Origin: Clostridia bacterium
GTDB taxonomy: Bacteria > Bacillota > Clostridia > Oscillospirales > Acutalibacteraceae
DNA: 45,771 bases
Assembly (NCBI GenBank): GCA_017516315.1
Contig: JAFXDE010000056.1
Span: 1 to 45,771, forward strand
Reading direction: 5' to 3'
Position 1 is the first letter of the stretch. The number at the start of each line of letters is the position of its first letter. This document shows positions 25,223 through 34,186 of this stretch, in pieces. The translations under genes and the position numbers were made by a program. The notes beneath the pieces are model-generated. The model searched no databases, was not told where the DNA came from, and saw only the letters and a program-made list of their open reading frames with translations.

Positions 25223-27064
25223 ATGAAAAAAATTCTCGCTTTACTCATGGCTGCTGTAATGTTATTTGCATTAGCCGCATGTGGTGGTAACACAGACGAT
25301 GATACCAAGGTACAGTCCCTTGCTGTTTGTCTCGCTTCCGAGCCCGACACAATCGACCCTGCTCTTAACTCATCTGTTGACGGTGCTACACTTGTTGCAC
25401 ACCTTTTCTCAGGTCTTGCTAAGTGGGCTCAGGACGATGCAGGTAAGCTTGTTATCGTTGCTGACGCTGCTGAAGAGCTCGTTGAAGGTGTTGAAAACGA
25501 AGACGGTACTGTTACCTACACATACACACTTAAGGAAGGTCTCACATGGTCCGACGGTCAGCCCCTCAAGGCTTCTGACTTCGTATTCGCATGGAACCGT
25601 GCAGCATCTCCCGCACTCGCTGCAGACTACAACTATATGCTTGACGTAGTTAAGGGTTATGCTGATATGTGGGAAACAAAGGAAACAGACGAAGTTGACG
25701 AAGAAGGCAACCCTGTTGAAGAGTTTGTTAATCCCGATGCAAAGCTTGCTGTAGAAGCAACAGACGACAGAACTCTCGTTGTTACTCTTAACAATGCAGT
25801 TGCATACTGGAATGAGCTTCTTGCATTCCCCACATACTATCCCGTTCGTGAAGACGTAGTTGCTTCTGAAAACTGGGCAACTGATCCCGCTACATACGTA
25901 TGTAACGGTGCTTACACCATCACAGGCTGGGAGCACAACAGTGTTATTACTCTCACAAAGAACGATAAGTACCTTGATGCTGAAAAGGTTACAATGCCTG
26001 AAATCAAGTTCTATCTTTCAGACGATGCTAACAATATGCTCACTAACTACAAGAACGGTGACTGGCTCCTTATCGACGATGTTCCCACAAATGACATCGC
26101 TACTCTTAAGACAGAATATCCTGAAGAGTTCGTAGTAGCAGGTCAGATCGGTACATATTATGTATCCTGGAATATCAATGAAGACATCCTTCCTGCTTCT
26201 TCTGACCTTAAGGGCATAGAAGCTGAAAAAGCAGAAGCTGAAATCAGAAACGCTCTTGCTCTTGTTCTCGACCGTAACTACATCGTTAATAACATTTCTC
26301 AGGCAGGTGAGGTTCCCGCTTCATCATTCGTTGCTATGGGTATGACAGACGCTGACGGCTCTGAGTTCTACAAGAATGCAGGCTCAAGCGAAGACTTTGA
26401 CGGTTACTTCAATGCATCTGCTGATGCTTTCGAAGATAACTTCAAGGCTGCTGTAGAAGTTCTTAAGAAGTACTACAACTATGACGAAGCTACTGCTAAG
26501 TTCACAGATGTACCTGCTCTTACCTACATCTACAATACAAACGACGGCCATCAGGCTATCGGTGAATACATTCAGGGTGCTTTCGCTGCTGTAGGCGTAA
26601 CAGTTAACCTTGAAAATCAGGAGTGGAATACATTCCTTAACACCCGTAAGAACGGCGAATACACCGTTGCTCGTAACGGCTGGCTTGCTGACTACAATGA
26701 TCCCATCTCCTTCCTTGATATGTGGACCACTGTTTCCGGTAACAACGACGTTCAGTTCGGTAAGGGTGAACACAAGGATCTTGCTATGTACAGTGTTGAC
26801 GTAACAGATCTCGGTGTTGACCTCAAGGTTGAAAACGGCACATGGGCAGAGACCTATGATGCTCTTATCGCTGAAATCAAGGCTTGCACAGACCTTGAGA
26901 AGCGTTACGGCCTTATGCACGCAGCTGAGGACCTTCTTATGTCCACAGGCTGTATCACTCCCATCTACTATTACACTGATATCTATATGATCGATGACAG
27001 CGTTGAAGGCTTCTTCGCTAACCCCCTCGGTTACAAGTACTTTATGTACACAACAATCAAATAA
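25223..27064 (+). CDS. oppA: Oligopeptide-binding lipoprotein OppA (SBP family 5)
   Basis: A 613-aa extracellular substrate-binding protein. A lipoprotein signal peptide ends in LAAC with the lipidated Cys at residue 20, so the protein is anchored to the outer face of the membrane. The mature sequence follows SBP_bac_5: PDTIDPALNSSVDGATLVAHLFSG as entry motif, YTYTLKEGLTWSDGQPLKASDFVFAWNRA, and NGWLADYNDPISFLDMW in the second lobe. It is somewhat longer than the usual 530-560 aa because of acidic insertions (KETDEVDEEGNPVEEF). Codons are strongly biased toward a narrow set, as in highly expressed genes. GAAAGGAAAG precedes the ATG. It is the last gene of the operon and is followed by a strong terminator. 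Confidence 0.93.
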   Translation: MKKILALLMAAVMLFALAACGGNTDDDTKVQSLAVCLASEPDTIDPALNSSVDGATLVAHLFSGLAKWAQDDAGKLVIVADAAEELVEGVENEDGTVTYTYTLKEGLTWSDGQPLKASDFVFAWNRAASPALAADYNYMLDVVKGYADMWETKETDEVDEEGNPVEEFVNPDAKLAVEATDDRTLVVTLNNAVAYWNELLAFPTYYPVREDVVASENWATDPATYVCNGAYTITGWEHNSVITLTKNDKYLDAEKVTMPEIKFYLSDDANNMLTNYKNGDWLLIDDVPTNDIATLKTEYPEEFVVAGQIGTYYVSWNINEDILPASSDLKGIEAEKAEAEIRNALALVLDRNYIVNNISQAGEVPASSFVAMGMTDADGSEFYKNAGSSEDFDGYFNASADAFEDNFKAAVEVLKKYYNYDEATAKFTDVPALTYIYNTNDGHQAIGEYIQGAFAAVGVTVNLENQEWNTFLNTRKNGEYTVARNGWLADYNDPISFLDMWTTVSGNNDVQFGKGEHKDLAMYSVDVTDLGVDLKVENGTWAETYDALIAEIKACTDLEKRYGLMHAAEDLLMSTGCITPIYYYTDIYMIDDSVEGFFANPLGYKYFMYTTIK

Positions 27065-27086
27065 TAGTAAAGCGGAATAGTTTTCA

Positions 27087-27115
27087 GTCCCGATGCTTAG
27101 GCGTCGGGACTTTTT
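27087..27115 (+). terminator. Strong intrinsic terminator of the opp operon
   Basis: GTCCCGATGC and GCGTCGGGAC form a 10-bp GC-rich stem (one G-U) with a TTAG loop, followed by TTTTT. It lies 22 nt after the oppA stop. Confidence 0.92.
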
Positions 27116-27118
27116 CTG

Positions 27119-27147
27119 TTTACTTTTATGTTTTTGTATGGTATTAT
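27119..27147 (+). promoter_or_regulatory. Promoter of the hypothetical gene at 27173
   Basis: TTTACT (27119-27124), 17 nt, TATTAT (27142-27147). A transcript start near 27154 supports the ATG at 27173 rather than the upstream in-frame ATG at 27128. Confidence 0.55.
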
Positions 27148-27172
27148 AAGTGCAGAAAGAAGAGTGATAAAT

Positions 27173-27940
27173 ATGACGGAAAAGGAGAAAATGACCTTAG
27201 CTAAAAAATATATTGATTATCTCGCTCGTGGCTTTAATCCTCTCGATGAATCACCTGTGAGAAACGATGATATAGTCAGAAATGAAAGAATCTCAAGATG
27301 TCTTATGTATGTTTCCGAGATTCTCGGTGAGGTAATCGAAAAGGGTATAGGGCAACAAAAGGAGTTTTCCTATAAGAAGTCTGAAAAAATTAAAAAAGAA
27401 GAGTTTTATCTTTCTGAGGAGAGCAGAAAAAAATTCATTTTCTCTGAAAGACCCCTTACGGTTACTGAAATAGCTACAGGTCTTTCGAGCCTTCGTGATG
27501 AGGAGAGGTACAGAGATTTAAAGGGCGTAGCTATAAATGAGGCTCTGCTTCAGATGGGCTTTCTCCGTGAAGAACCGGGCTTTAACGGGAAAATCAGTCT
27601 TGTTCCTACAGATGAAGGAGCAGCCTTAGGTATCATAAGAGATAAAAGAATATCACAGCAAAGCTTCGTTTATTTCGTAAATCTTTTTACCGTGCCTGCT
27701 CAGCAATTTGTTATTGACAATCTCGATTATGTTATCGAGCATAACAGAGCAAGAAAGGTAATGCAGAAGGCAAAGAGACAGGAAAATAAGATGTTAAAAA
27801 AGTACGGAAGACGGGATATTCTCGATGAAGTAATCGCTGACCTTTATAATGCAGGCTCTACGGTGGAGGAAATTATTGATTCTACCGAAATCGAAAAAGA
27901 TATCGTCATAAGTAAAATGAAAGCGATGAATATGCTATAA
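27173..27940 (+). CDS. Conserved-looking hypothetical protein, about 255 aa
   Basis: I do not recognise a named family with confidence. The start ATG 27173 follows AGAAGAGTGAT and a promoter 26 nt upstream; the longer form from 27128 would begin upstream of the expected transcript start. The protein is soluble, highly charged and mainly helical. Features are a YIDYLARGFNPLDESPVRND segment at the N terminus, a NERISRCLMYVSEILGEVIEKG helix, a middle wing-like part (FLREEPGFNGKISLVPTDEG) and a basic helix (NRARKVMQKAKRQENKMLKK). The end, DEVIADLYNAGSTVEEIIDSTE, looks like a helix-turn-helix. A nucleic-acid-binding role is possible but unproven. The gene is monocistronic between two strong terminators. 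Confidence 0.75.
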   Translation: MTEKEKMTLAKKYIDYLARGFNPLDESPVRNDDIVRNERISRCLMYVSEILGEVIEKGIGQQKEFSYKKSEKIKKEEFYLSEESRKKFIFSERPLTVTEIATGLSSLRDEERYRDLKGVAINEALLQMGFLREEPGFNGKISLVPTDEGAALGIIRDKRISQQSFVYFVNLFTVPAQQFVIDNLDYVIEHNRARKVMQKAKRQENKMLKKYGRRDILDEVIADLYNAGSTVEEIIDSTEIEKDIVISKMKAMNML

Positions 27941-27946
27941 ATTTTT

Positions 27947-28007
27947 ACAGACTCTCTTGGATTTAACTTCATTATGAAGTGTTGCCCTTGGTAGAGTCTG
28001 TTTTTTT
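27947..28007 (+). terminator. Branched intrinsic terminator with inner hairpin
   Basis: The outer stem ACAGACTCT/AGAGTCTGT (9 bp) ends in TTTTTT. Its 37-nt apex contains an inner hairpin, ACTTCAT/ATGAAGT. It ends the hypothetical gene. Confidence 0.75.
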
Positions 28008-28022
28008 CTTGCATATTTTATC

Positions 28023-28051
28023 TTTACTTTTCGTAATTGATGTGTTAAAAT
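28023..28051 (+). promoter_or_regulatory. Promoter of thrC
   Basis: TTTACT (28023-28028), 17 nt, TAAAAT (28046-28051), using the same hexamers as the MATE promoter. The start codon is 38 nt further on, and GGAGGTAG is the ribosome site. I see no threonine leader peptide or T-box. Confidence 0.65.
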
Positions 28052-28089
28052 GTAATGAATAATCGCTAAATATTTACGGAGGTAGTATT

Positions 28090-29583
28090 ATGCTTTATAC
28101 AAGTACAAGAGATAAAAATGTAAAAGTAACATCCGCACAGGCTATCGCTCAGGGCATTTCAGCTGACGGAGGACTTTTTGTACCCGAATCAATTCCGCAG
28201 ATTGACTCTGCTTTTATCGATTCTCTCGTAGGTCTCGATTATATTTCCAGAGCAAAGAAGGTTCTTTCTCTTTATCTTACGGACTATACTGAGAAAGAAA
28301 TCGATTACTGTGTAAGCGGTGCCTATGCCGAGGGTAAATTTTCCAGCGATAAGGTTTCTCCTATTAAGACTATAGCTGAGGGTGAAAACATTCTCGAGCT
28401 CTGGAGAGGTCCTACCTGCGCATTTAAGGATATGGCTCTTCAGCTTCTTCCTTATCTTCTTACTACAGCTGTCAAGAAGATTAACCTTGATAAGACTGTG
28501 GTTATTCTTGTCGCTACATCCGGTGACACAGGTAAGGCTGCCCTTGAAGGCTTCAAGGATGTGGAAGGCACTAAAATTATGGTCTTTTATCCCGATGACG
28601 GTGTCAGCCCTATGCAGAAATTACAGATGACTACTCAGGCAGGTAAAAATGTAGCAGTGTGTGCCATTAAAGGTAACTTCGATGATGCGCAGAGTGGTGT
28701 AAAGAAAATCTTTACCGATAAGGCTGTAGCGGAAAAGCTCGCCGAAAAGGGTATGATGTTCTCCTCTGCCAATTCTATCAACTGGGGCAGACTTGTTCCC
28801 CAGATAGTTTACTATATATCAGCTTACTGTGACCTTATCGAACAGGGAATCATTAAAAACGGTGATGAAATCAATGTGGTTGTTCCTACAGGCAACTTCG
28901 GTAATATTCTTGCCGCTTACTATGCCAAGAAAATGGGTATACCTGTGAAAAAGCTTATCTGCGCTTCAAATGCTAATAATGTCCTTACGGATTTCCTTAA
29001 AACAGGTGTTTATGACAAGAACAGAAAATTCTACACTACTACATCACCCTCTATGGATATTCTCATTTCCTCTAACCTTGAAAGACTTCTTTTCCATCTC
29101 TGCGGTGAAGATGATGTAACGGTCAAAACTTGGATGGAGGCTCTTGCATCAGAGGGCAAATACGAGGTAACTGAGGAAGTTAAAGAACTTGTTCTTTCTC
29201 TCTTTGATGCAGGTTGCTGTGACGACGAAATCACCGCCGCCACAATCAGCGAAACCTATAAGAACGGTTATCTCTGTGACACACACACAGCTGTAGCCGT
29301 AAATGTTTACCGCGAATATGTGAAGTCAACAGGTGATACTACTGAAGCTGTTATCGCTTCTACAGCTAATCCTTATAAGTTCTCTGCTGCAGTTCTCAAG
29401 GCTGTCAAGGGTGAAGTACCTGCTGATGCAGACGAATTCGAGCAGGTTGATCTTCTTATCACTGAGACAGGCGCAGAATGTCCCTCACAGCTTGCTACAC
29501 TTAAGGGTAAAGAGCCGAGATTTACTGACTGCTGTGAAAAAGAAGATATGATCGAAATGGTTTATAAAATGCTCGGCGTATAA
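28090..29583 (+). CDS. thrC: Threonine synthase
   Basis: The 497-aa PLP enzyme converts O-phosphohomoserine to threonine, the last step of threonine biosynthesis. The N terminus MLYTSTRD, followed by AIAQGISADGGLFVPESIP, is characteristic. The PLP lysine is in GPTCAFKDMALQLLPYLL, the phosphate loop is VATSGDTGKAALEGF, and the substrate region includes NSINWGRLVPQIVYY and PTGNFGNILAAYYAKKMG. Length matches the long bacterial/fungal-type enzyme (about 490) rather than the short plant-like one. No hom or thrB gene is adjacent, so the pathway is split. The metallophosphoesterase gene follows after 31 nt without a terminator and is probably co-transcribed. Confidence 0.95.
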   Translation: MLYTSTRDKNVKVTSAQAIAQGISADGGLFVPESIPQIDSAFIDSLVGLDYISRAKKVLSLYLTDYTEKEIDYCVSGAYAEGKFSSDKVSPIKTIAEGENILELWRGPTCAFKDMALQLLPYLLTTAVKKINLDKTVVILVATSGDTGKAALEGFKDVEGTKIMVFYPDDGVSPMQKLQMTTQAGKNVAVCAIKGNFDDAQSGVKKIFTDKAVAEKLAEKGMMFSSANSINWGRLVPQIVYYISAYCDLIEQGIIKNGDEINVVVPTGNFGNILAAYYAKKMGIPVKKLICASNANNVLTDFLKTGVYDKNRKFYTTTSPSMDILISSNLERLLFHLCGEDDVTVKTWMEALASEGKYEVTEEVKELVLSLFDAGCCDDEITAATISETYKNGYLCDTHTAVAVNVYREYVKSTGDTTEAVIASTANPYKFSAAVLKAVKGEVPADADEFEQVDLLITETGAECPSQLATLKGKEPRFTDCCEKEDMIEMVYKMLGV

Positions 29584-29614
29584 TTTTCAGTCTACATTAA
29601 GAGGAGGTGTCAGC

Positions 29615-30304
29615 TTGTCAATATTTGCAATAGGGGACACCCATCTTACATTCAGCACCGATAAGCCTATGGATATTTTCCGCGGCTGGACAGATTATGT
29701 CGGGAGGCTCGAAAAGAATTGGAGAGCTGTTGTAGGCGAAGATGACACCGTAGTAATTCCCGGTGATATTTCCTGGGCTATGTCTCTTGAACAGGCGAAA
29801 ACGGACTTTGCCTTCCTTGACTCTCTTCCGGGCAAAAAGCTCATAATGAAAGGTAACCATGACTATTGGTGGACAACTAAAAGAAAAATGGATGCCTTTA
29901 TTTCTGAAAATGGCTTTGATTCCCTTTCTATTCTCCATAATAATGCTTTTCGTGTGGGTGACTTTACACTTTGCGGAAGCAGAGGATGGTTTTTTGATGC
30001 GGAAAATTCCGACAGTAAGGTTCTTCTGCGTGAAGCAGGAAGACTTGAAATGTCCCTCGAAGAAGGGAAAAAGCTCGGCGGTGAGCTGATAGTTTTTCTC
30101 CATTATCCGCCCGTTATGTCTAATATGGTGTGTAAGGAAATGATGGATGTGCTTAAAAAGCACGGTATCAAAAGATGCTTTTACGGACATCTTCACGGTG
30201 AATCTACTCTTCGTGCAGTCAAAGAAACGGTGGATGGTATTAAATTTTCCTTGGTTTCGGCTGATTTTCTCGAGTTTTGCCCCAAATTAGTAGAAAAATT
30301 TTAA
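29615..30304 (+). CDS. Calcineurin-like metallophosphoesterase
   Basis: A 229-aa phosphoesterase with the full dimetal motif set: AIGDTHL (Asp 7 and His 9), VVIPGDISWAMS, MKGNHDYWW, FLHYPPVMS and YGHLHGES. It starts at a TTG, chosen because AGGAGG stands 7 nt upstream and the TTG leads directly into SIFAIGDTH. No signal peptide is present, so it acts in the cytosol. The group is found as a conserved small protein across Clostridia, with phosphodiester, nucleotide or phosphoprotein substrates not settled. It lies between thrC and tig and is likely expressed with thrC. I cannot assign a substrate. Confidence 0.88.
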   Translation: MSIFAIGDTHLTFSTDKPMDIFRGWTDYVGRLEKNWRAVVGEDDTVVIPGDISWAMSLEQAKTDFAFLDSLPGKKLIMKGNHDYWWTTKRKMDAFISENGFDSLSILHNNAFRVGDFTLCGSRGWFFDAENSDSKVLLREAGRLEMSLEEGKKLGGELIVFLHYPPVMSNMVCKEMMDVLKKHGIKRCFYGHLHGESTLRAVKETVDGIKFSLVSADFLEFCPKLVEKF

Positions 30305-30331
30305 AAAAACTATGGAAAAAAATTTTTATTG

Positions 30332-30340
30332 TGATATAAT
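30332..30340 (+). promoter_or_regulatory. Extended -10 promoter of tig
   Basis: TGATATAAT supplies the TGn extension and a perfect -10 box. No TTGACA-like box lies at 17 nt. The transcript would have a 70-nt leader in which GGGT and CCTT can pair with AAGG and ACCC before the ribosome site. Confidence 0.6.
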
Positions 30341-30416
30341 ACTATAGTTAAAAATGTAAAATGGGTTGCCTTGTGTGAGTTGTTTTAATTAAAGGTACCC
30401 GGATAGGAGTTTTAAA

Positions 30417-31745
30417 ATGAGCTTAAAATCATCAAAAAATGTTGAAACAAATGTTTATGCACTCGAAATTTCTATCGATGCAGCTACTTTCGAAGCAGCA
30501 CAGAACAAAGCCTTCGCAAAGCAGAAGAATAAGATTTCTCTTCCCGGCTTCCGTAAGGGTAAGGTAACACGTAAGATGGCTGAAAACTTTTACGGTAAAG
30601 GCTTCCTTTATGAGGATGCTCTCGATTACTGCTACGGTGATGCTGTAGAATCTGCTATCAAGGAAGCAGGTCTTGATATGGTAGGCACAAAGAGTGCTGA
30701 TATCAAGGAAATCGGTGAAAACGGTGTAGAAATGGTAGTAGAAATTTTCGTTAAGCCCGAAGTAGAAGTAACCGAGTACAAAGAGCTCAAGGCTACCAAG
30801 AAAAAGGTAGAAGCAACCGAAGAGGAAGTACAGGCTAAGATTGATGAGCTTGTTGAAAGAAATGCACGTCTTGTAGCAGTAGAAGACAGAGCAGTAGTTG
30901 ACGGTGACATCACAGTTATCGACTTTGAGGGATTTGTTGACGGTGTAGCTTTTGACGGCGGCAAGGGTGAAAACTACGAGCTTACCATCGGTTCAGGTCA
31001 GTTTATTCCCGGCTTTGAGGAGCAGATTATCGGTCACAGCATCGGCGAAGAATTCGATGTAAATGTTAAATTCCCTACCGAATACACTCCCGAGCTTGCT
31101 GATAAGGATGCAGTTTTCAAAATCAAACTTCACGAAATCAAGGTTAAGGAGCTTCCTGAGGTTGACGATGAATTTGCACAGGATGCAGCAGATTGCGATA
31201 CAGTAGCAGCTCTTAAGAAGAACCTTGAAAAGGAAATCAAGGATCAGAAGGAAGAATCAAATAACAGAGAAATCGAATCTCAGCTTCTCGAAAAGCTCAG
31301 CGAAAATGTAAAGGGCGAAATTCCCGAATGTATGTTTGAAGCTGAAATCGACAATCAGATCAAAAACCTTGACTACAGACTTTCTATGCAGGGTATGAGC
31401 CTTGAACTTTACCTTCAGTACACAGGTATGACCATGGAAGCTTACAGAGATACTCTCAGAGAAGTAGCTGAAAAGCAGGTTAAGATCCGTCTCGCTCTCG
31501 AAGCTATCGCAAAGCTTGAAGGCCTTGAGGTTTCTGACGAAGAGCTTGAAGCTGAATTCGCAAAGTTTGCTGAGCAGTACGGTATGGAAGTGGAAAAGAT
31601 TAAGGAGGTTGTTCCCGCAGAAGGACTTCGCGGCGATCTTCTTAACGAAAAAGCACTTGCTTTCGTTAAGGACAATGCAAAGGTAACCACAGCAAGAAAG
31701 CCCCGCGCAAAGAAGGAAGAAGCAAAGGCTGACGATGCTGAATAA
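30417..31745 (+). CDS. tig: Trigger factor, ribosome-associated chaperone and peptidyl-prolyl isomerase
   Basis: The 442-aa protein has the three trigger-factor parts. The N-terminal ribosome-binding domain (1 to about 145) includes FRKGKVTRKMAENFYG, the GFRKGK ribosome-docking motif. The FKBP-type isomerase domain lies at about 150-245 (VVDGDITVIDFEGFVDG and FIPGFEEQIIG). The helical C-terminal chaperone region is about 250-420, followed by a Lys/Ala-rich tail (RKPRAKKEEAKADD). It binds nascent chains at the exit tunnel. It is followed by clpP and clpX, the common tig-clpP-clpX order in Firmicutes. GATAGGAG precedes the ATG. Confidence 0.96.
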   Translation: MSLKSSKNVETNVYALEISIDAATFEAAQNKAFAKQKNKISLPGFRKGKVTRKMAENFYGKGFLYEDALDYCYGDAVESAIKEAGLDMVGTKSADIKEIGENGVEMVVEIFVKPEVEVTEYKELKATKKKVEATEEEVQAKIDELVERNARLVAVEDRAVVDGDITVIDFEGFVDGVAFDGGKGENYELTIGSGQFIPGFEEQIIGHSIGEEFDVNVKFPTEYTPELADKDAVFKIKLHEIKVKELPEVDDEFAQDAADCDTVAALKKNLEKEIKDQKEESNNREIESQLLEKLSENVKGEIPECMFEAEIDNQIKNLDYRLSMQGMSLELYLQYTGMTMEAYRDTLREVAEKQVKIRLALEAIAKLEGLEVSDEELEAEFAKFAEQYGMEVEKIKEVVPAEGLRGDLLNEKALAFVKDNAKVTTARKPRAKKEEAKADDAE

Positions 31746-31796
31746 TTAATTACTGTTTATAAAGGTTAATTTTAACCAACAATAGTATAAAGTAAT

Positions 31797-31820
31797 CGGA
31801 GCCGTACAGGTGCGGCTCCG
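31797..31820 (+). terminator. Hairpin between tig and clpP
   Basis: CGGAGCCG and CGGCTCCG form a perfect 8-bp GC-rich stem around TACAGGTG. The downstream AATTTGAATATTT is A/T-rich but not a T-run, so partial termination or RNA processing is more likely than a full stop. A smaller GGTTAA/TTAACC palindrome lies at 31764-31777. Confidence 0.5.
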
Positions 31821-31850
31821 AATTTGAATATTTATTAAGGAGGAACTATT

Positions 31851-32435
31851 ATGCCTTTAGTACCTTATGTAGTAGAGCAGACAAGCAGAGGAGAGAGAAG
31901 CTACGATATTTATTCACGTCTCCTCAATGACCGTATCATCGTTCTTTCCGATGAAGTAAACGATGCCACAGCATCTCTTGTCGTAGCACAGCTTTTATTC
32001 CTTGAAAGCCAGGATTCAGAAAAAGATATCAGTTTTTACATTAACAGTCCCGGCGGCTCCGTAACCGCAGGTATGGCTATCTATGATACGATGAAATACA
32101 TCAAATGTGATGTGTCGACCATCTGTATGGGTCTTGCTGCAAGTATGGGTGCATTCCTTCTTTCTTCCGGTACCAAGGGAAAGAGATACTGCCTTCCTAA
32201 CAGCGAGGTTATGATTCACCAGCCCTCAGGCGGTGCTAAGGGTCAGGCTACCGACATCAAAATCGTAGCAGACCACATTTTAAGAACTAAAGAAAAGCTT
32301 AACAAGATTTTAGCTGAAAACACAGGTAAGGATATTTCCGTTATCGCTGAAGATACGGAAAGAGATAACTTTATGACTGCTGAAGAAGCACTCGAATACG
32401 GTCTTGTTGATAAGATTTTATATAAGAGAGATTAA
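31851..32435 (+). CDS. clpP: ATP-dependent Clp protease proteolytic subunit
   Basis: The 194-aa serine protease forms the tetradecameric barrel. Catalytic residues are seen in [14 protein letters not shown] (Ser about 98), [17 protein letters not shown] (His about 123) and [16 protein letters not shown] (Asp about 172). The start is the usual [25 protein letters not shown], and the handle contains [18 protein letters not shown]. Length is standard. AAGGAGGAAC is a strong ribosome site. clpX follows after 12 nt, so the protease and its unfoldase are made together. The Clp ATPase at 43182 carries the loop needed to use the same barrel. Confidence 0.97.
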   Translation: MPLVPYVVEQTSRGERSYDIYSRLLNDRIIVLSDEVNDATASLVVAQLLFLESQDSEKDISFYINSPGGSVTAGMAIYDTMKYIKCDVSTICMGLAASMGAFLLSSGTKGKRYCLPNSEVMIHQPSGGAKGQATDIKIVADHILRTKEKLNKILAENTGKDISVIAEDTERDNFMTAEEALEYGLVDKILYKRD

Positions 32436-32447
32436 GGGGTAGAAATT

Positions 32448-33743
32448 ATGGCAAGAGACGGCGACATCAAAGATAAAAATGTTAGATGTTCCTTTTGCAA
32501 CAAATCCCAGAATGATGTTAAAACTCTGATAGCAGGTCCCGGTGTATATATCTGTAACGAATGTGTGGCTCTTTGCCGTGAAATCGTGGAAGAGGAATCA
32601 GATAAAAAGACGGGTAAAAGCGAAAACGATTTTGCATCACTGAAAAAGCCGAGTGAAATAAAGGCTCTTCTCGATGAGTATGTTATCGGTCAGGATGAGG
32701 CTAAAAAAGCACTCAGCGTTGCAGTTTACAATCACTATAAAAGAATATATTCAGGTAAGGACAGTCCCGTAGAGGTAGGAAAGAGTAATATTCTTATGCT
32801 CGGTCCCACAGGTGTAGGTAAGACTATGCTTGCACAGACTCTTGCGAGAATACTCGATGTTCCCTTTGCTATCGCTGACGCTACTACACTTACCGAGGCG
32901 GGATATGTAGGTGAGGATGTAGAGAATATTCTTCTCAGACTTATCCAGGCGGCGGATTTTGATGTAGAGAGAGCTGAAAAGGGTATCATATATGTGGATG
33001 AAATCGATAAGATCGGCAGAAAGAGCGAAAGCACCTCTATTACCCGTGATGTTAGCGGTGAGGGTGTTCAGCAGGCACTTCTGAAAATTCTTGAGGGTAC
33101 TGTTTCCAATGTACCTCCCCAGGGCGGAAGAAAGCATCCGCAGCAGGAGTTTATCCAGATCGACACTACCAATATTCTCTTTATCTGTGCAGGCTCCTTT
33201 GAGGGTATCGAAAAGATAGTGGAGAAGAGAATGGGTAATTCCGGTCTCGGCTTCGGCGCCTCCATAAAGACAAAGAGTGATTTCGAAAGCAGCAAGATTA
33301 TGCATAAGGTAGTTCATCATGACCTTGTAAAGTTCGGACTTATTCCTGAGCTTGTAGGTCGACTTCCCGTTATAACTGCTCTCGATAATCTCGATGAGGC
33401 AGCCCTCGTAAGAATTATGACTGAGCCTAAAAATGCACTTGTGAAGCAGTATCAGTATCTCTTCGGTATTGATGATATTGAGCTTGAGTTTGAGTTCGAT
33501 GCTCTTAAGGCTATCGCAGAAAAGACCCTTGAGGCGAAAACAGGCGCGCGAGGTCTTCGTTCTATTATGGAAAAGCTGCTTCTTGATTATATGTACGAGA
33601 TTCCTGCAGAGGGTACCTTCGGTAAGCTTGTTATCACTAAGGAGGCTGTCGACGGTACGGAAAGGGCGATGATTGACTCTTTTGATTCTCCGGAAGGCAA
33701 GCATTTCCATCTTCCTCAGCCTAAACGTAAAAAATCTGAATAA
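32448..33743 (+). CDS. clpX: Clp protease ATP-binding subunit ClpX
   Basis: The 431-aa AAA+ unfoldase. The N-terminal zinc-binding domain has four Cys ([11 protein letters not shown], then CNECVALC). Walker A is GPTGVGKT, Walker B is [13 protein letters not shown], and the pore loop is [10 protein letters not shown]. The arginine finger lies in ELVGRLPV. The ClpP-docking tripeptide reads LGF within GLGFGASIK, where many species have IGF. It delivers ssrA-tagged and other substrates to ClpP. It lies 12 nt after clpP. A GGGGTAGAAA ribosome site precedes the ATG. No terminator is seen after it, but secG has its own promoter. Confidence 0.97.
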   Translation: MARDGDIKDKNVRCSFCNKSQNDVKTLIAGPGVYICNECVALCREIVEEESDKKTGKSENDFASLKKPSEIKALLDEYVIGQDEAKKALSVAVYNHYKRIYSGKDSPVEVGKSNILMLGPTGVGKTMLAQTLARILDVPFAIADATTLTEAGYVGEDVENILLRLIQAADFDVERAEKGIIYVDEIDKIGRKSESTSITRDVSGEGVQQALLKILEGTVSNVPPQGGRKHPQQEFIQIDTTNILFICAGSFEGIEKIVEKRMGNSGLGFGASIKTKSDFESSKIMHKVVHHDLVKFGLIPELVGRLPVITALDNLDEAALVRIMTEPKNALVKQYQYLFGIDDIELEFEFDALKAIAEKTLEAKTGARGLRSIMEKLLLDYMYEIPAEGTFGKLVITKEAVDGTERAMIDSFDSPEGKHFHLPQPKRKKSE

Positions 33744-33747
33744 TCTA

Positions 33748-33777
33748 TTGACATTTTATCGGATGTTATGATAAAAT
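33748..33777 (+). promoter_or_regulatory. Promoter of secG
   Basis: Perfect TTGACA (33748-33753), 18 nt, TAAAAT (33772-33777), immediately after the clpX stop and 31 nt before the secG ATG. Confidence 0.78.
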
Positions 33778-33808
33778 ACCATAGTATAAAAATTTGGAGG
33801 TCGGACAA

Positions 33809-34060
33809 ATGACAGCTCTTCAGTATGTATTATCAATTGTAATTATAGTTGTTTCAGTTCTTATCATTGCTCTTGTTATGTTACAGGAAAGCAAGCAGAG
33901 AGGTCTTTCAGGCACTATCGCAGGTGCAGGTGACACCTTCTTCGGTAAGAATAAGGGAAGAACAATGGAAGCAAAGCTCGAAAAGTTCACAAAGATTGCA
34001 GGTACAGTATTCTTTGTACTTTCACTTGTGTCTTCATTACTTGTACTTTTCGGTGCTTGA
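33809..34060 (+). CDS. secG: Preprotein translocase subunit SecG
   Basis: An 83-aa membrane protein with two helices, the usual SecG size and shape. The N-terminal helix is ALQYVLSIVIIVVSVLIIALVML, followed by the conserved loop QESKQRGLSGTIAGAGDTFFGKNKGR, a strong SecG signature, and a second helix (GTVFFVLSLVSSLLVLFGA). The start is ATG 33809, 8 nt after TTGGAGG; an in-frame TTG at 33794 sits inside the ribosome site and is rejected. SecG assists SecYE during protein export. It is a monocistronic unit with its own promoter and terminator. Confidence 0.93.
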   Translation: MTALQYVLSIVIIVVSVLIIALVMLQESKQRGLSGTIAGAGDTFFGKNKGRTMEAKLEKFTKIAGTVFFVLSLVSSLLVLFGA

Positions 34061-34080
34061 TTTAAAATTGGTTATACTTA

Positions 34081-34112
34081 AACAGATGAACGCTGAGTTC
34101 ATCTGTTTTTTT
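34081..34112 (+). terminator. Strong intrinsic terminator of secG
   Basis: AACAGATGAAC and GTTCATCTGTT form a perfect 11-bp stem with loop GCTGA, followed by a run of T. Confidence 0.93.
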
Positions 34113-34124
34113 CTTTGTTAACTA

Positions 34125-34153
34125 TTGTCTTAATAATTAAACTGTGCTATAAT
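34125..34153 (+). promoter_or_regulatory. Promoter of the ruvCAB to DUF5711 operon
   Basis: TTGTCT (34125-34130), 17 nt, TATAAT (34148-34153). No terminator is evident until beyond 41.7 kb, so this may drive nine genes. No LexA-type (GAAC-N4-GTTC) box is seen near it. Confidence 0.75.
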
Positions 34154-34186
34154 AACTTAATAATTATTGTGAGGTAGTGTTTGTTT

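Noticed and set aside
28023-28090. T-box or threonine attenuator before thrC
   Set aside because: The leader is only about 35 nt, with no leader peptide, specifier loop or T-box sequence.
29618-30196. Minus-strand frame of 192 codons opposite the metallophosphoesterase
   Set aside because: The plus strand has all phosphoesterase motifs; the reverse frame is featureless.
32751-33710. Long minus-strand open frame (319 codons) opposite clpX
   Set aside because: The plus strand encodes a full ClpX with every motif. The antisense frame has no family resemblance and no ribosome site, and arises from codon bias.
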